A stretch of DNA of 7,019 bases from UBA6168 sp964442355 (lineage in GTDB: Bacteria > Bacteroidota > Bacteroidia > Chitinophagales > Saprospiraceae). The notes under the pieces are model-generated. The model worked only from the letters and a program-made list of their open reading frames with translations. It was not told the DNA's origin and did no database searches. Location of the stretch: contig CAYTZS010000245.1 of assembly GCA_964442355.1 (NCBI GenBank), positions 1-7,019 of the forward strand, read 5' to 3'. Position 1 is the first letter of the stretch. Every line of letters begins with the position of its first letter. Below, in pieces: positions 1-6,493 of the stretch. A program made the position numbers and the translations under genes.

Positions 1-3
1 TGT

Positions 4-51
4 TTTGTGGGGGTAACGGGGTAATTACTCTTTGCCCTTGTCCCCCACAAA
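4..51. terminator. Long inverted repeat at 3' end of the minus-strand gene
   Basis: TTTGTGGGGG at 4-13 is perfectly complementary to CCCCCACAAA at 42-51, a 10-bp stem with five consecutive G:C pairs and a 28-nt loop. The stop codon of the minus-strand gene (25-27) lies in the loop, beside the 8-bp palindrome GTAATTAC (21-28). The position suggests a terminator or 3'-end stabiliser, possibly acting on both strands. There is no U-tract after the stem in the visible sequence, so a textbook intrinsic terminator is not shown, and the long loop weakens the case. Confidence 0.35.
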
Positions 52-564
52 CTGCTGCTCCTTGTACTTGAACAGCACATTGAAGGTGGTCAAGCTGCCG
101 TAGATGCGAGTGATATACTGCTGAAGGTCCACTTTTTCCTCGTCGGTGAGCTTGCTGGCGTTGATTTTTTGCTCCATGACCCGTAGTCGGTCACGTACCA
201 TCACGATTTTGTGGAAAAAGGCTTCGATGGGCACGTCCTTTGGTTTCAGGCTGTCGTCTCCGGGCTTCAGAATCATCACGCCGCCATCCCAACGGTCGCC
301 GAGTTCCACCACTTCGCTGATGTCAGACCAGTGCTTCAGGATTTTCATCAACGATTTTTCGGCTTCGCTAAACGAAATGGCCGTGTCAGCGGGCAGCGCT
401 TCCACCACTTGCCATTTGTCGTAGTCTTTGCCCACCATTTTGATGCCGTAGAGCATGAAGCAGCATTCGTAGGCAGCTGCGTGAAGGCGGACGATGGCCC
501 CGTCGCCGTAGGCCGGGTGTTTTACCCTCGAACCAATGCCGAGGAGGGAGGTTGTATCAGACAT
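25..564 (-). CDS. Hypothetical protein with SH3/Tudor-like N-terminal segment
   Basis: A 179-residue soluble protein that I do not recognise as a named family. There is no signal peptide or membrane segment. Residues about 9-27 (GSRVKHPAYGDGAIVRL) have the G-x-x-V-x-H-x-x-Y-G-x-G-x-I pattern found at the start of small SH3/Tudor-like beta barrels such as the CarD N-terminus or the UvrD C-terminus. This hints at nucleic-acid or protein binding but does not prove it. The middle (about 60-110) is mixed, and the C-terminal part (about 115-170, with VRDRLRVMEQKINASKLTDE) looks helical and charged. The ATG at 564 is the natural start: the barrel motif begins eight residues later and the leader is A-rich (acaataaaacaataaagc) with no Shine-Dalgarno, normal for Bacteroidota. 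The gene is divergent from the lipid-module genes and shares a 159-bp intergenic region with them. The ORF is solid; the function is unknown. Confidence 0.85.
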   Translation of the reverse strand: MSDTTSLLGIGSRVKHPAYGDGAIVRLHAAAYECCFMLYGIKMVGKDYDKWQVVEALPADTAISFSEAEKSLMKILKHWSDISEVVELGDRWDGGVMILKPGDDSLKPKDVPIEAFFHKIVMVRDRLRVMEQKINASKLTDEEKVDLQQYITRIYGSLTTFNVLFKYKEQQFVGDKGKE

Positions 565-633
565 TGCTTTATTGTTTTATTGTTGAATTGCTGAAGGTGA
601 GGCTTTGACCTTCTCAACAGTCGGGCAATTTTA

Positions 634-648
634 CGGAAAAACTTTCCG
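634..648. repeat. Short inverted repeat CGGAAA-aac-TTTCCG in divergent intergenic region
   Basis: CGGAAA (634-639) and TTTCCG (643-648) form a perfect 6-bp inverted repeat with a 3-bp centre. It lies between the two divergent genes, just upstream of the candidate promoter for the phosphotransferase gene, where an operator could sit. Its left arm and centre belong to an 11-mer, CGGAAAAACTT (634-644), that recurs at 3893-3903 upstream of the propeller gene. No regulator is identified. It may be a chance hairpin. Confidence 0.3.
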
Positions 649-653
649 AAGGT

Positions 654-691
654 TTTGCCAAAGACGGGGAAAGAAAAAATGCCCACCTTTG
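654..691 (+). promoter_or_regulatory. Candidate Bacteroidota promoter for the phosphotransferase/glycosyltransferase pair
   Basis: CACCTTTG at 684-691 matches the Bacteroidota -7 box TAnnTTTG except for the first base. A TTTG at 654-657 could be the -33 element, but the 26-bp spacer is longer than the usual 19-21 bp, so only the -7 box carries weight. Transcription would start near 698, giving a leader of about 25 nt before the ATG at 724. This also argues against translation starting at the in-frame TTG at 655. Confidence 0.35.
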
Positions 692-723
692 CAGCGTTTT
701 TTAAAAATTGTCAACAAACACAA

Positions 724-1899
724 ATGAATCAAAGCAAATACGCAGCCCTTGTACACGTACCTAAGTTTCATAATTTCAACGTCCTGGGCCTGACTCCCAT
801 CGAGCGTAGCCTGATTGCCCTGGAAAAATCGGGCGTTGGAGTTGCCTGTATTTTGACCGATGAGGCAGCGGTGCTCCGGGCACACCTCTCCAAAAACGTG
901 AAAGACATTGACCTCCATTTTTTCACACCTTCGGAAATGGAGGCCGCCAAAAAGCAAGCAACCGAACGCAATCCCCAAGCCGTTTTTATCCTGCAAGAAC
1001 CACTCGTGGTGGATATTTCCATTTTGCAGGACTTGGTGAAAATGACCGATGCCCATCCAAACGTTGCTACTGCCAACGGGGAGGTGCTATTGTTGCAACT
1101 CGTTGATTTTCAACTAGAAGGACACAAAGCGCCAGTCGCCACGCTACCTGCCGACCACCGCACCTGCATGCTCGTGCGCACCGAGGTAGAACGCCATGAA
1201 GCCAAAAAACGCCTCATTCGCAACCTCACCAAACCTACCGACGGTTGGGTGAGCCGAAAACTGAACCGCCCGATTTCGACCCGAATCAGTTGGGTGCTGG
1301 CCAATTTCCCGGTCACGCCCAACCACGTCACCGTCGTCAACGGCCTTGTGGGTTTCATCCCCGCTTGGTTGATGTACCAAGGTGGCTACTGGAACTGGCT
1401 CCTCGCGGGCGCCATCATCCACCTCACCTCAGTGGTGGATGGGGTGGATGGCGAGCTGGCCCGCCTCAAATTTAAGCACTCCAAGTTCGGGCAGTCGCTC
1501 GACACCTTTTTCGACTACACAACGGCGTTGGCTGCGCTGATTTGCCTCACGTTAGGCGTTCAACGCTCCGAAGATTGGCCAGCATTTTACGGTCAGGCCG
1601 GCGTTGCATCTGGTATTTTTGCGGTAATGGCCATCGGCAGCTTGACCATTTACGTCCTTCGCCGAGGCACGGATGGGGCTTTCAACAACATCGGGTACAG
1701 CTTCAAGGGCAAGGACACCACTTTCGCCAAAGTGATTGGCTTTCTTGGCGTGTTCACCAAGCGGGAACTTTACAACCTTATTTTTTTCCTTTTTGGGGTA
1801 TTCGGGGTGATGCCTTGGACGCTGGTTTATGTGGCCATCATGGCGTTCATGGTGATGCTGTTTGCTGTGCAGGCCAATTTTAACTTGCCAAAAAAATGA
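724..1899 (+). CDS. CDP-alcohol phosphotransferase family protein with N-terminal nucleotidyltransferase-like domain (DIPPS-like)
   Basis: A 391-residue membrane enzyme expected to move a phospho-alcohol from a CDP-activated donor to an acceptor alcohol at the inner membrane. The family signature DG-x2-AR-x8-G-x3-D-x3-D is complete at residues 242-264 (D242, G243, A246, R247, G256, D260, D264), with a further D239 before it. Upstream are TPNHVT (198-203) and KPTDGWVSRKLNRPIS (170-185), a segment I associate with the DIPPS half of inositol-1-phosphate cytidylyltransferase/di-myo-inositol-phosphate-phosphate synthase fusions. About six hydrophobic segments lie between 204 and 380. Residues about 5-165 are soluble and resemble a nucleotidyltransferase fold (LGLTPIERSLIALEKSGV at 21-38) but lack the G-x-G-x-R-L nucleotide loop, so this half may be inactive or divergent. 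The ATG at 724 is preferred over the in-frame TTG at 655, which lies upstream of the likely promoter. The stop overlaps the next start (ATGA). Family certain; substrate (inositol or another polyol) is inferred. Confidence 0.88.
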   Translation: MNQSKYAALVHVPKFHNFNVLGLTPIERSLIALEKSGVGVACILTDEAAVLRAHLSKNVKDIDLHFFTPSEMEAAKKQATERNPQAVFILQEPLVVDISILQDLVKMTDAHPNVATANGEVLLLQLVDFQLEGHKAPVATLPADHRTCMLVRTEVERHEAKKRLIRNLTKPTDGWVSRKLNRPISTRISWVLANFPVTPNHVTVVNGLVGFIPAWLMYQGGYWNWLLAGAIIHLTSVVDGVDGELARLKFKHSKFGQSLDTFFDYTTALAALICLTLGVQRSEDWPAFYGQAGVASGIFAVMAIGSLTIYVLRRGTDGAFNNIGYSFKGKDTTFAKVIGFLGVFTKRELYNLIFFLFGVFGVMPWTLVYVAIMAFMVMLFAVQANFNLPKK

Positions 1900-3095
1900 A
1901 TCCAAAGCCACTGGCCAGCAAGGTGCTGCCGTCCATCGTGTATATTTCAAGTGAGCAGTACCCGCACCACAATACCGACACGCAACAAATCGTGAAAAAC
2001 GCTACTGCTTTGCAGGAGGCAGGCTTGGACATCGAGTTGCTCATTCCTGTGCAGTACCGTCGGCTGCTCAATTGGCGCTATGATACCCAAGCAGAGATTA
2101 GGCGGTTCTATAACGTTGGCCCTGGTCTGAAAATCACGGAGCTGTGGGGCTTTCCTGCCACCCCACTGCGCCTGGAAAAGTTTTTTCACGCCTTTTTCGC
2201 CACGTTATATGTTTTGTTTAGGAGGCCAGGCAGCATTGTTTATACCCGCAATAAACGGGTGGCCATATTTGCCTTTATGTTGGGCAAACGTATCATATTC
2301 GAGACCTATCGGAAATTGGGCGATGAATTTCCACGGTTGATGCAGTTTTTGGCAAAATATGCAGGCAGCAAAAAGCTCATCGTCATCCTGACGCACAGCA
2401 ACGTAGCCGCAGAATCCATGCTCCGTGCGGGTTTCCCAAAAGAGAAATTACTGGTGCTGCACAATGGCGTGGACAATTCCGATATGTTGCCTATATTGTC
2501 AAAGACGGCGGCTAGGCAGCAATTAAACCTTCAGATTGATGCAAAATATGTGGTTTATACGGGCAATATGCAGAAGAATAAATGCATCGAAAGCGTGGTG
2601 GATATTGCCGCATATTTGCCCGAAATCACCTTTTTATTGGTGGGTGGAAAGCCAGAGGATTTAACCCGTTTAACCAATTATTGCGGAGCAAAAAACGTGA
2701 AGAATGTGGTGTTGGTCGAGCGTCAACCCGTCAGCATGGTGTCGCAGTACCTTTACGCTGCCGATGCGCTTATCATCCCACCCGTGTCGGCACCGATGGA
2801 GCAATTTGGCAAAACCGTGCTGCCGTTCAAGCTGTTTCCCTACTTGGCAGCGTGTCGCCCCATCGTTGCACCGGACTTGGCGGACATGCGGGAACTGCTG
2901 CGCCACAACGAAAACGGCTTGCTTGTCCAGCCCGATGATGCTGCGCAAAACGCCGAGGCCATTCGAGCGCTTTTTTCAGATAAAAACATGCAGGCACGAT
3001 TGGCCAGCAATGCCGCCGAAACTTCCAAGTCGTTGACCTGGGAGGCGAGGGCGGAGAAGCTGAAACTATGGTTAACGGTGAACTTTGAATTGTGA
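1896..3095 (+). CDS. GT4-like (GT-B) glycosyltransferase
   Basis: A 399-residue protein with the two-domain GT-B layout of family 4 glycosyltransferases, predicted to move a sugar from a nucleotide-sugar donor in the cytosol. The N-terminal half carries HHNTDTQQIVKNATALQEAG (about 24-43), of the sort that opens acceptor domains. The hinge contains VLHNGVD, followed by VVYTGNMQKNK (219-229), the usual start of the donor domain, and LLVGG. The donor-site block is at 302-324 (EQFGKTV, then KLFPYLAACRPIV). The second glutamate of E-x7-E, normally in a KLFEYxA context, is replaced by P315; counting strictly from E302 also lands on a proline (P310). The start ATG overlaps the previous stop by 4 bp, which implies translational coupling. 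The last residues (VNFEL) and stop lie inside the first copy of an intergenic repeat. The middle of the gene (about 2180-2720) looks more AT-rich than its neighbours. Acceptor unknown; a lipid made by the upstream enzyme is plausible. Confidence 0.87.
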   Translation: MNPKPLASKVLPSIVYISSEQYPHHNTDTQQIVKNATALQEAGLDIELLIPVQYRRLLNWRYDTQAEIRRFYNVGPGLKITELWGFPATPLRLEKFFHAFFATLYVLFRRPGSIVYTRNKRVAIFAFMLGKRIIFETYRKLGDEFPRLMQFLAKYAGSKKLIVILTHSNVAAESMLRAGFPKEKLLVLHNGVDNSDMLPILSKTAARQQLNLQIDAKYVVYTGNMQKNKCIESVVDIAAYLPEITFLLVGGKPEDLTRLTNYCGAKNVKNVVLVERQPVSMVSQYLYAADALIIPPVSAPMEQFGKTVLPFKLFPYLAACRPIVAPDLADMRELLRHNENGLLVQPDDAAQNAEAIRALFSDKNMQARLASNAAETSKSLTWEARAEKLKLWLTVNFEL

Positions 3096-3126
3096 ACTTT
3101 TAGCGGTGAATTTTGAATCATTCACC
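3076..3126. repeat. Direct repeat plus hairpin at the end of the glycosyltransferase gene
   Basis: CGGTGAACTTTGAAT (3076-3090) recurs 28 bp later as CGGTGAATTTTGAAT (3104-3118), 14 of 15 identical. The second copy enters a perfect 7-bp stem, GGTGAAT (3105-3111) with ATTCACC (3120-3126), around an 8-nt loop. The first copy contains the final codons of the glycosyltransferase, and its stop (3093-3095) follows directly. The hairpin could stop or slow transcription, but no T-tract follows. The TGAA/TTCA-rich composition resembles low-complexity repeats I associate with Bacteroidota intergenic regions. Confidence 0.6.
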
Positions 3127-3170
3127 AGTCACTAATCACTAATCACTAATCACCAATCACCAATCACCAA
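3122..3170 (+). repeat. 7-bp tandem repeat, seven units, directly before the SDR gene
   Basis: Seven head-to-tail 7-mers: one TCACCAG (3122-3128), three TCACTAA (3129-3149), then three TCACCAA (3150-3170). The array ends 8 bp before the ATG at 3179 and so fills the leader of the SDR gene. The split into a TAA block and a CAA block suggests local duplication after one point change. Unit-number changes by slippage could alter leader length, but the array is outside any ORF I accept, so this would not be a coding phase switch. There are no spacers, so it is not CRISPR. Confidence 0.85.
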
Positions 3171-3178
3171 TCTCGAAA

Positions 3179-3880
3179 ATGGAAATAGCAAAAGATAACA
3201 AAACCGCCCTGGTTTTCGGAGCGACGGGGCTTATCGGCGGGCATGTAGTGCAGTTTCTGCTGCTCCATCCAGCTTACGAGAAGGTGGTCGTGTTTGTGCG
3301 CAGGCCGTTGGATTTGGAGCACCCAAAACTGGTGCAGCATGTCGTGAACTTCGACCACCCCGAAGCCTTCCGTCACCTCGTGAAAGGCGACGACCTGTTC
3401 TGCTGCCTCGGCACAACGATGGCCAAGGCAGGCAGCAAGGAGGCGTTTTACAAAGTGGATTTTACCTACGCTTTTGAGGCAGCACAGATGGGCAGCATCA
3501 ATGGGGTAGGGCAGTATTTGCTGGTATCTTCGGTGGGTGCCGACCCGAAATCCATGTTCTTTTACAGCAAAGTAAAAGGCGAGTTGGAGGAGGCTGTGCG
3601 CCAGATGAACTTTTGGGCACTGCATATTTTTCAGCCGTCGGTGCTGCTGGGCGAGCGCAACGAGAACCGCTTTGGCGAGCAGATGGCTGGCAAAATCGGC
3701 AGCATCTTCGACCGACTGACCGGCGGGCTGCTGACCAAGTACCGCCCCATCGAGGCAGATGTGGTGGCCAAGGCAATGGTAAGTGCGGCGCAGGGGCTTA
3801 AACCGGGCGTTCATGTTTATCCCTCGCATTGGTTGCAAGGACTGGCTGCCGAGATTGACCAATCCTTGGCAAAGACGTGA
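3179..3880 (+). CDS. Atypical SDR, NAD(P)-binding protein, TIP30/HTATIP2-like
   Basis: A 233-residue Rossmann-fold protein, the normal length for TIP30-like atypical short-chain dehydrogenases. The dinucleotide loop GATGLIG is at residues 14-20 (G-x-x-G-x-x-G), followed after the first helix by VVVFVRRPL, whose arginines would suit NADP(H). CLGTT in the central strand region and LVSSVGAD (about 115-122) match the family, and the catalytic-type Y-x-x-x-K is present as Y129/K133 in YSKVKGELE. There is no signal peptide or membrane segment, so it is cytosolic. The ATG at 3179 directly precedes the Rossmann strand and follows the 7-bp repeat array at 8 bp. It is 83 bp from the glycosyltransferase and 61 bp from the propeller gene, same strand, and may be read through from upstream. 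The substrate is unknown, as for most bacterial members; a link to the adjoining lipid-like module is only inferred from position. Confidence 0.88.
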   Translation: MEIAKDNKTALVFGATGLIGGHVVQFLLLHPAYEKVVVFVRRPLDLEHPKLVQHVVNFDHPEAFRHLVKGDDLFCCLGTTMAKAGSKEAFYKVDFTYAFEAAQMGSINGVGQYLLVSSVGADPKSMFFYSKVKGELEEAVRQMNFWALHIFQPSVLLGERNENRFGEQMAGKIGSIFDRLTGGLLTKYRPIEADVVAKAMVSAAQGLKPGVHVYPSHWLQGLAAEIDQSLAKT

Positions 3881-3886
3881 TGCGAG

Positions 3887-3917
3887 TTGCGCCGGAAAAA
3901 CTTATCTCTAACTATTG
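3887..3917 (+). promoter_or_regulatory. Weak candidate promoter for the propeller gene
   Basis: TTG at 3887-3889 is followed after 19 bp by TAACTATTG (3909-3917), an imperfect version of the Bacteroidota TAnnTTTG box at the expected distance. The interval contains CGGAAAAACTT (3893-3903), the same 11-mer that lies upstream of the phosphotransferase gene at 634-644. The leader to the ATG at 3942 would be about 20 nt. The match is poor enough that this could be chance, with the gene read through from the SDR. Confidence 0.22.
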
Positions 3918-3941
3918 CTAACCTGCTGTATTTCAAATTTT

Positions 3942-6488
3942 ATGCAAAAAACGAACGCCTTTCACATCGCCATTTTAGCTGCCATCATCACGGCTTGCTT
4001 TTCATGTCAAAAGACGGATAACTCCCCAAAAAAGGCCGTTGGCAATGTTCCCAACGAAAACTTCTACCTCATGCGGGCCTACCCCGACGTGTCCATGGAC
4101 ATTCGGGCATTTGAAAAAGGCATGGTCGAGGCTCGGATTCTGGCCACTGAAAAGGTCAATGGCTTCGATGCCGAATGGACGGTGCAAGGCCCCGGCAACA
4201 TTGGTGCAAGGGTGAACACAATCGCTGTGCATCCGCAAAACGAGAACATCATTTTCGCAGGTTTTTCAAGCGGCGGCCTCTGGCGTACCACTGACGGGGG
4301 CCAAAACTGGACGTCCGTTTTCGATGACCAACTCTGGCCGTCCATCGGCGTAGTGACGTTTGACCCTAGCAATCCGCAGACCATTTACGTGGGCACTGGC
4401 GACCCCAACATCTCGTTTTACCCGATGCTCGGCGATGGCATCTACAAATCCACTGATGGCGGCGATACCTGGACGCACCTCGGCCTGTCGGCGCAGCGGG
4501 TCATCACCAAAATCGAGGTTCACCCCACCAATCCGAGCATCATCTTCGCTGCCTCGATGGGGCTGCCCTTCGAGCGGGACGACAACCGGGGCCTCTACCG
4601 TACCACCAACGGCGGCGTTACTTGGGAAAAAGTTCTGAACATCAGCGACCAAGCTGGCATCACCGACCTCGTCATGGACCCCTTCGACCCCAACGTGCTC
4701 TACGCCTCCGGCTGGGACCGCATCAGGAATAACCAAGAAAGCGTGGTGAAAGGCCCCGGTGCCAAGGTTTTCAAGACTACCGACGGCGGCAACACTTGGA
4801 CGCAACTCACCAACGGCCTGCCTTCGGACGACATGTGCCGCACGGGGTTGGCCATCTCGCACCAGACGCCGGGGCTGGTTTACGCCTTGTTTGTTGGTAC
4901 GGATTTGCAGCTTTCTGCCATTTTTAAATCAACGGACGCTGGGGCGAGCTGGGAGCCAATCATCACGACCGGACTGGAGAGTGCACTTGGTGGTTTCGGC
5001 TGGTATTTTGGCAAACTCATCGCCCACCCGCAAAACGACGAAGAGCTGTTCGTGCTGGGCGTGGAGGCTTGGCGGGGCTACACCTCGCTAGGGATTTGGG
5101 AAACCATCAACCCCGAATGGTGGACCTACGAAGTTCACGCTGACAAGCACGATTTGGTAATTGCCCCTTCGGGCAATTTCTACCTGGGCACGGACGGCGG
5201 TGTTTACAAATCTGCCAACAACGGCGCTGCTTGGCAAGACATCGAGAATATCCCGACCACCCAGTTTTACCGAGTAGCCTTCAACCCCCATTTGCCCGAA
5301 AACTACTACGGTGGAGCACAGGATAATGGCACGACGGGCGGCAATGCGGCCAACATCAACGACTGGCCGAGGATATTCGGTGGCGATGGTTTTCAGCCGA
5401 TTTTTCATCCAGAAAACCCCGATGTTTTCTTTGCGGAAACGCAAAATGGCGGCCTCGTGGTGACGGACGACGCTGGCATTTCTTTTTATGATGCAACTGA
5501 AGGCATTGCTGACGACGACCGCCGCAACTGGGACATGCCCGTGGTCATGAGCCCGCATAACCCTGACGTGATGTACACCGGTACCTACAAGCTCTACCGC
5601 AGTTCGGCTGGCTTTTTCCCCAGCTGGGATTCCATCAGCGCCGACCTGACGGACGGCTTGATTTTGCACCCCCGCCACCACAACATCACGACCATTTCGG
5701 AGTCGCCGCTGTTGGAGGGGCTGCTCTACGTCGGCACTGCCGACGGCAACGTGCAGCGCAACGATGGCGTGGACTTCAATTGGGAAAACATTTCGGCTGG
5801 GCTCCCCGATCGCTACGTGACGGACGTTGAGGCATCGCCCTCGAACGCCGACTGGGTGTATGTGACGCACTCTGGCTACCGTGACAACGAGTTCATTCCA
5901 CGCATCCATCGCTCCAAAGACCGTGGCCAAACTTGGGAGGCCATCAATAGCAACTTGCCCAATGTGGCCATCAACAACGTCTTCGTGTTGCCCGACCACG
6001 CCGATTCAGTGCTGGTGGTGGCCACCGATGCCGGGGTGTATGCCAGCCTCAGCAACGGCCAAAGCTGGAGCCGCCTCGGCACCAACATGCCCTTCGTGCC
6101 CTGCTTCGACCTTGACTGGAATCCCGTGAAAAATACACTGATTGCTGGTACATTTGCCCGCTCCATCATGACCTACCCGCTGGATTCGTTGTTGGCGCAA
6201 CCAACTGTCAGCGCTGTTGGTCAGCCAAGGGCAGCGATCGCGGAGGTGAAGGTTTTCCCAAACCCAGCGAGCAACCAAATCAAGGTGAGCACCAGCAGTA
6301 AGCTAACAGCTGGTGCAGAACTGACCATTTTCGACCTTCGTGGCAGGCAGGTGCAGCGCAAGTCCCTACCAGCTGGCCAAGGCGGCGAGAAATTCAGCTT
6401 GGACATTGCCGCATTGCCCCCCGGCGAATATTTCATTCGAATAAAATCGGAAGGCAAAACTGGCGCTGGAAGATTCATAAAACAATAA
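3942..6488 (+). CDS. Asp-box (BNR/sortilin-like) beta-propeller protein with T9SS C-terminal sorting domain
   Basis: An 848-residue exported protein. The N-terminus has a hydrophobic signal (about 7-18) with a lipobox ITAC at 16-19 and a second cysteine at 22, so a lipoprotein signal is likely. The body is built of Asp-box repeats: good copies TTDGGQNW (116-123), STDGGDTW (170-177), TTDGGNTW (279-286), STDAGASW (330-337) and SKDRGQTW (658-665), with degenerate ones at 221-228, 424-431 and 702-709. Many are preceded by HPQN/DPSNP-x-x-I/L-Y-x-G strands, as in BNR, VPS10/sortilin and GH74-type propellers. The length suits one large or two propellers. Residues 769-848 form a type IX secretion type-A sorting domain (VFPNP at 771-775, LTIFDLRGRQV, LPPGEYFIRI, final RFIKQ). 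No FRIP motif or other sialidase catalytic signature was seen, so hydrolase activity should not be assumed. The ATG at 3942 is preferred over an in-frame TTG at 3915 because it starts a clean signal peptide. gldC follows at 5 bp. Confidence 0.9.
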   Translation: MQKTNAFHIAILAAIITACFSCQKTDNSPKKAVGNVPNENFYLMRAYPDVSMDIRAFEKGMVEARILATEKVNGFDAEWTVQGPGNIGARVNTIAVHPQNENIIFAGFSSGGLWRTTDGGQNWTSVFDDQLWPSIGVVTFDPSNPQTIYVGTGDPNISFYPMLGDGIYKSTDGGDTWTHLGLSAQRVITKIEVHPTNPSIIFAASMGLPFERDDNRGLYRTTNGGVTWEKVLNISDQAGITDLVMDPFDPNVLYASGWDRIRNNQESVVKGPGAKVFKTTDGGNTWTQLTNGLPSDDMCRTGLAISHQTPGLVYALFVGTDLQLSAIFKSTDAGASWEPIITTGLESALGGFGWYFGKLIAHPQNDEELFVLGVEAWRGYTSLGIWETINPEWWTYEVHADKHDLVIAPSGNFYLGTDGGVYKSANNGAAWQDIENIPTTQFYRVAFNPHLPENYYGGAQDNGTTGGNAANINDWPRIFGGDGFQPIFHPENPDVFFAETQNGGLVVTDDAGISFYDATEGIADDDRRNWDMPVVMSPHNPDVMYTGTYKLYRSSAGFFPSWDSISADLTDGLILHPRHHNITTISESPLLEGLLYVGTADGNVQRNDGVDFNWENISAGLPDRYVTDVEASPSNADWVYVTHSGYRDNEFIPRIHRSKDRGQTWEAINSNLPNVAINNVFVLPDHADSVLVVATDAGVYASLSNGQSWSRLGTNMPFVPCFDLDWNPVKNTLIAGTFARSIMTYPLDSLLAQPTVSAVGQPRAAIAEVKVFPNPASNQIKVSTSSKLTAGAELTIFDLRGRQVQRKSLPAGQGGEKFSLDIAALPPGEYFIRIKSEGKTGAGRFIKQ

Positions 6489-6493
6489 AACTG

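Noticed and set aside
655..723. Possible 23-residue N-terminal extension of the phosphotransferase from TTG 655
   Set aside because: It starts at a TTG, overlaps and precedes the likely -7 box at 684-691, and the peptide has no domain or signal character. The ATG at 724 fits better.
3122..3170. CRISPR-like array
   Set aside because: The units are 7 bp and directly adjacent, with no spacers and no cas genes nearby.
3164..3862. 232-codon open frame on the minus strand opposite the SDR gene
   Set aside because: It is antisense to a gene with clear Rossmann and Y-x-x-x-K motifs, and its translation is His/Gln-rich with no recognisable domain.
3915..3941. Upstream TTG start for the propeller protein
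   Set aside because: It would put nine residues with two extra cysteines before a clean signal peptide that begins at the ATG at 3942.
4266..4862. 198-codon minus-strand open frame inside the propeller gene
   Set aside because: Same reasoning: it lies entirely antisense to repeated Asp-box codons and matches no family.
5088..5999. 303-codon open frame on the minus strand inside the propeller gene
   Set aside because: It is an antisense shadow of a GC-rich, Asp-box-coding region. The translation is V/G/R/H-rich and low in family character.
3942..6488. Sialidase (neuraminidase) assignment for the Asp-box protein
   Set aside because: Asp-boxes alone are structural. No FRIP motif or arginine triad could be recognised, so a propeller protein of unknown activity is the safer call.
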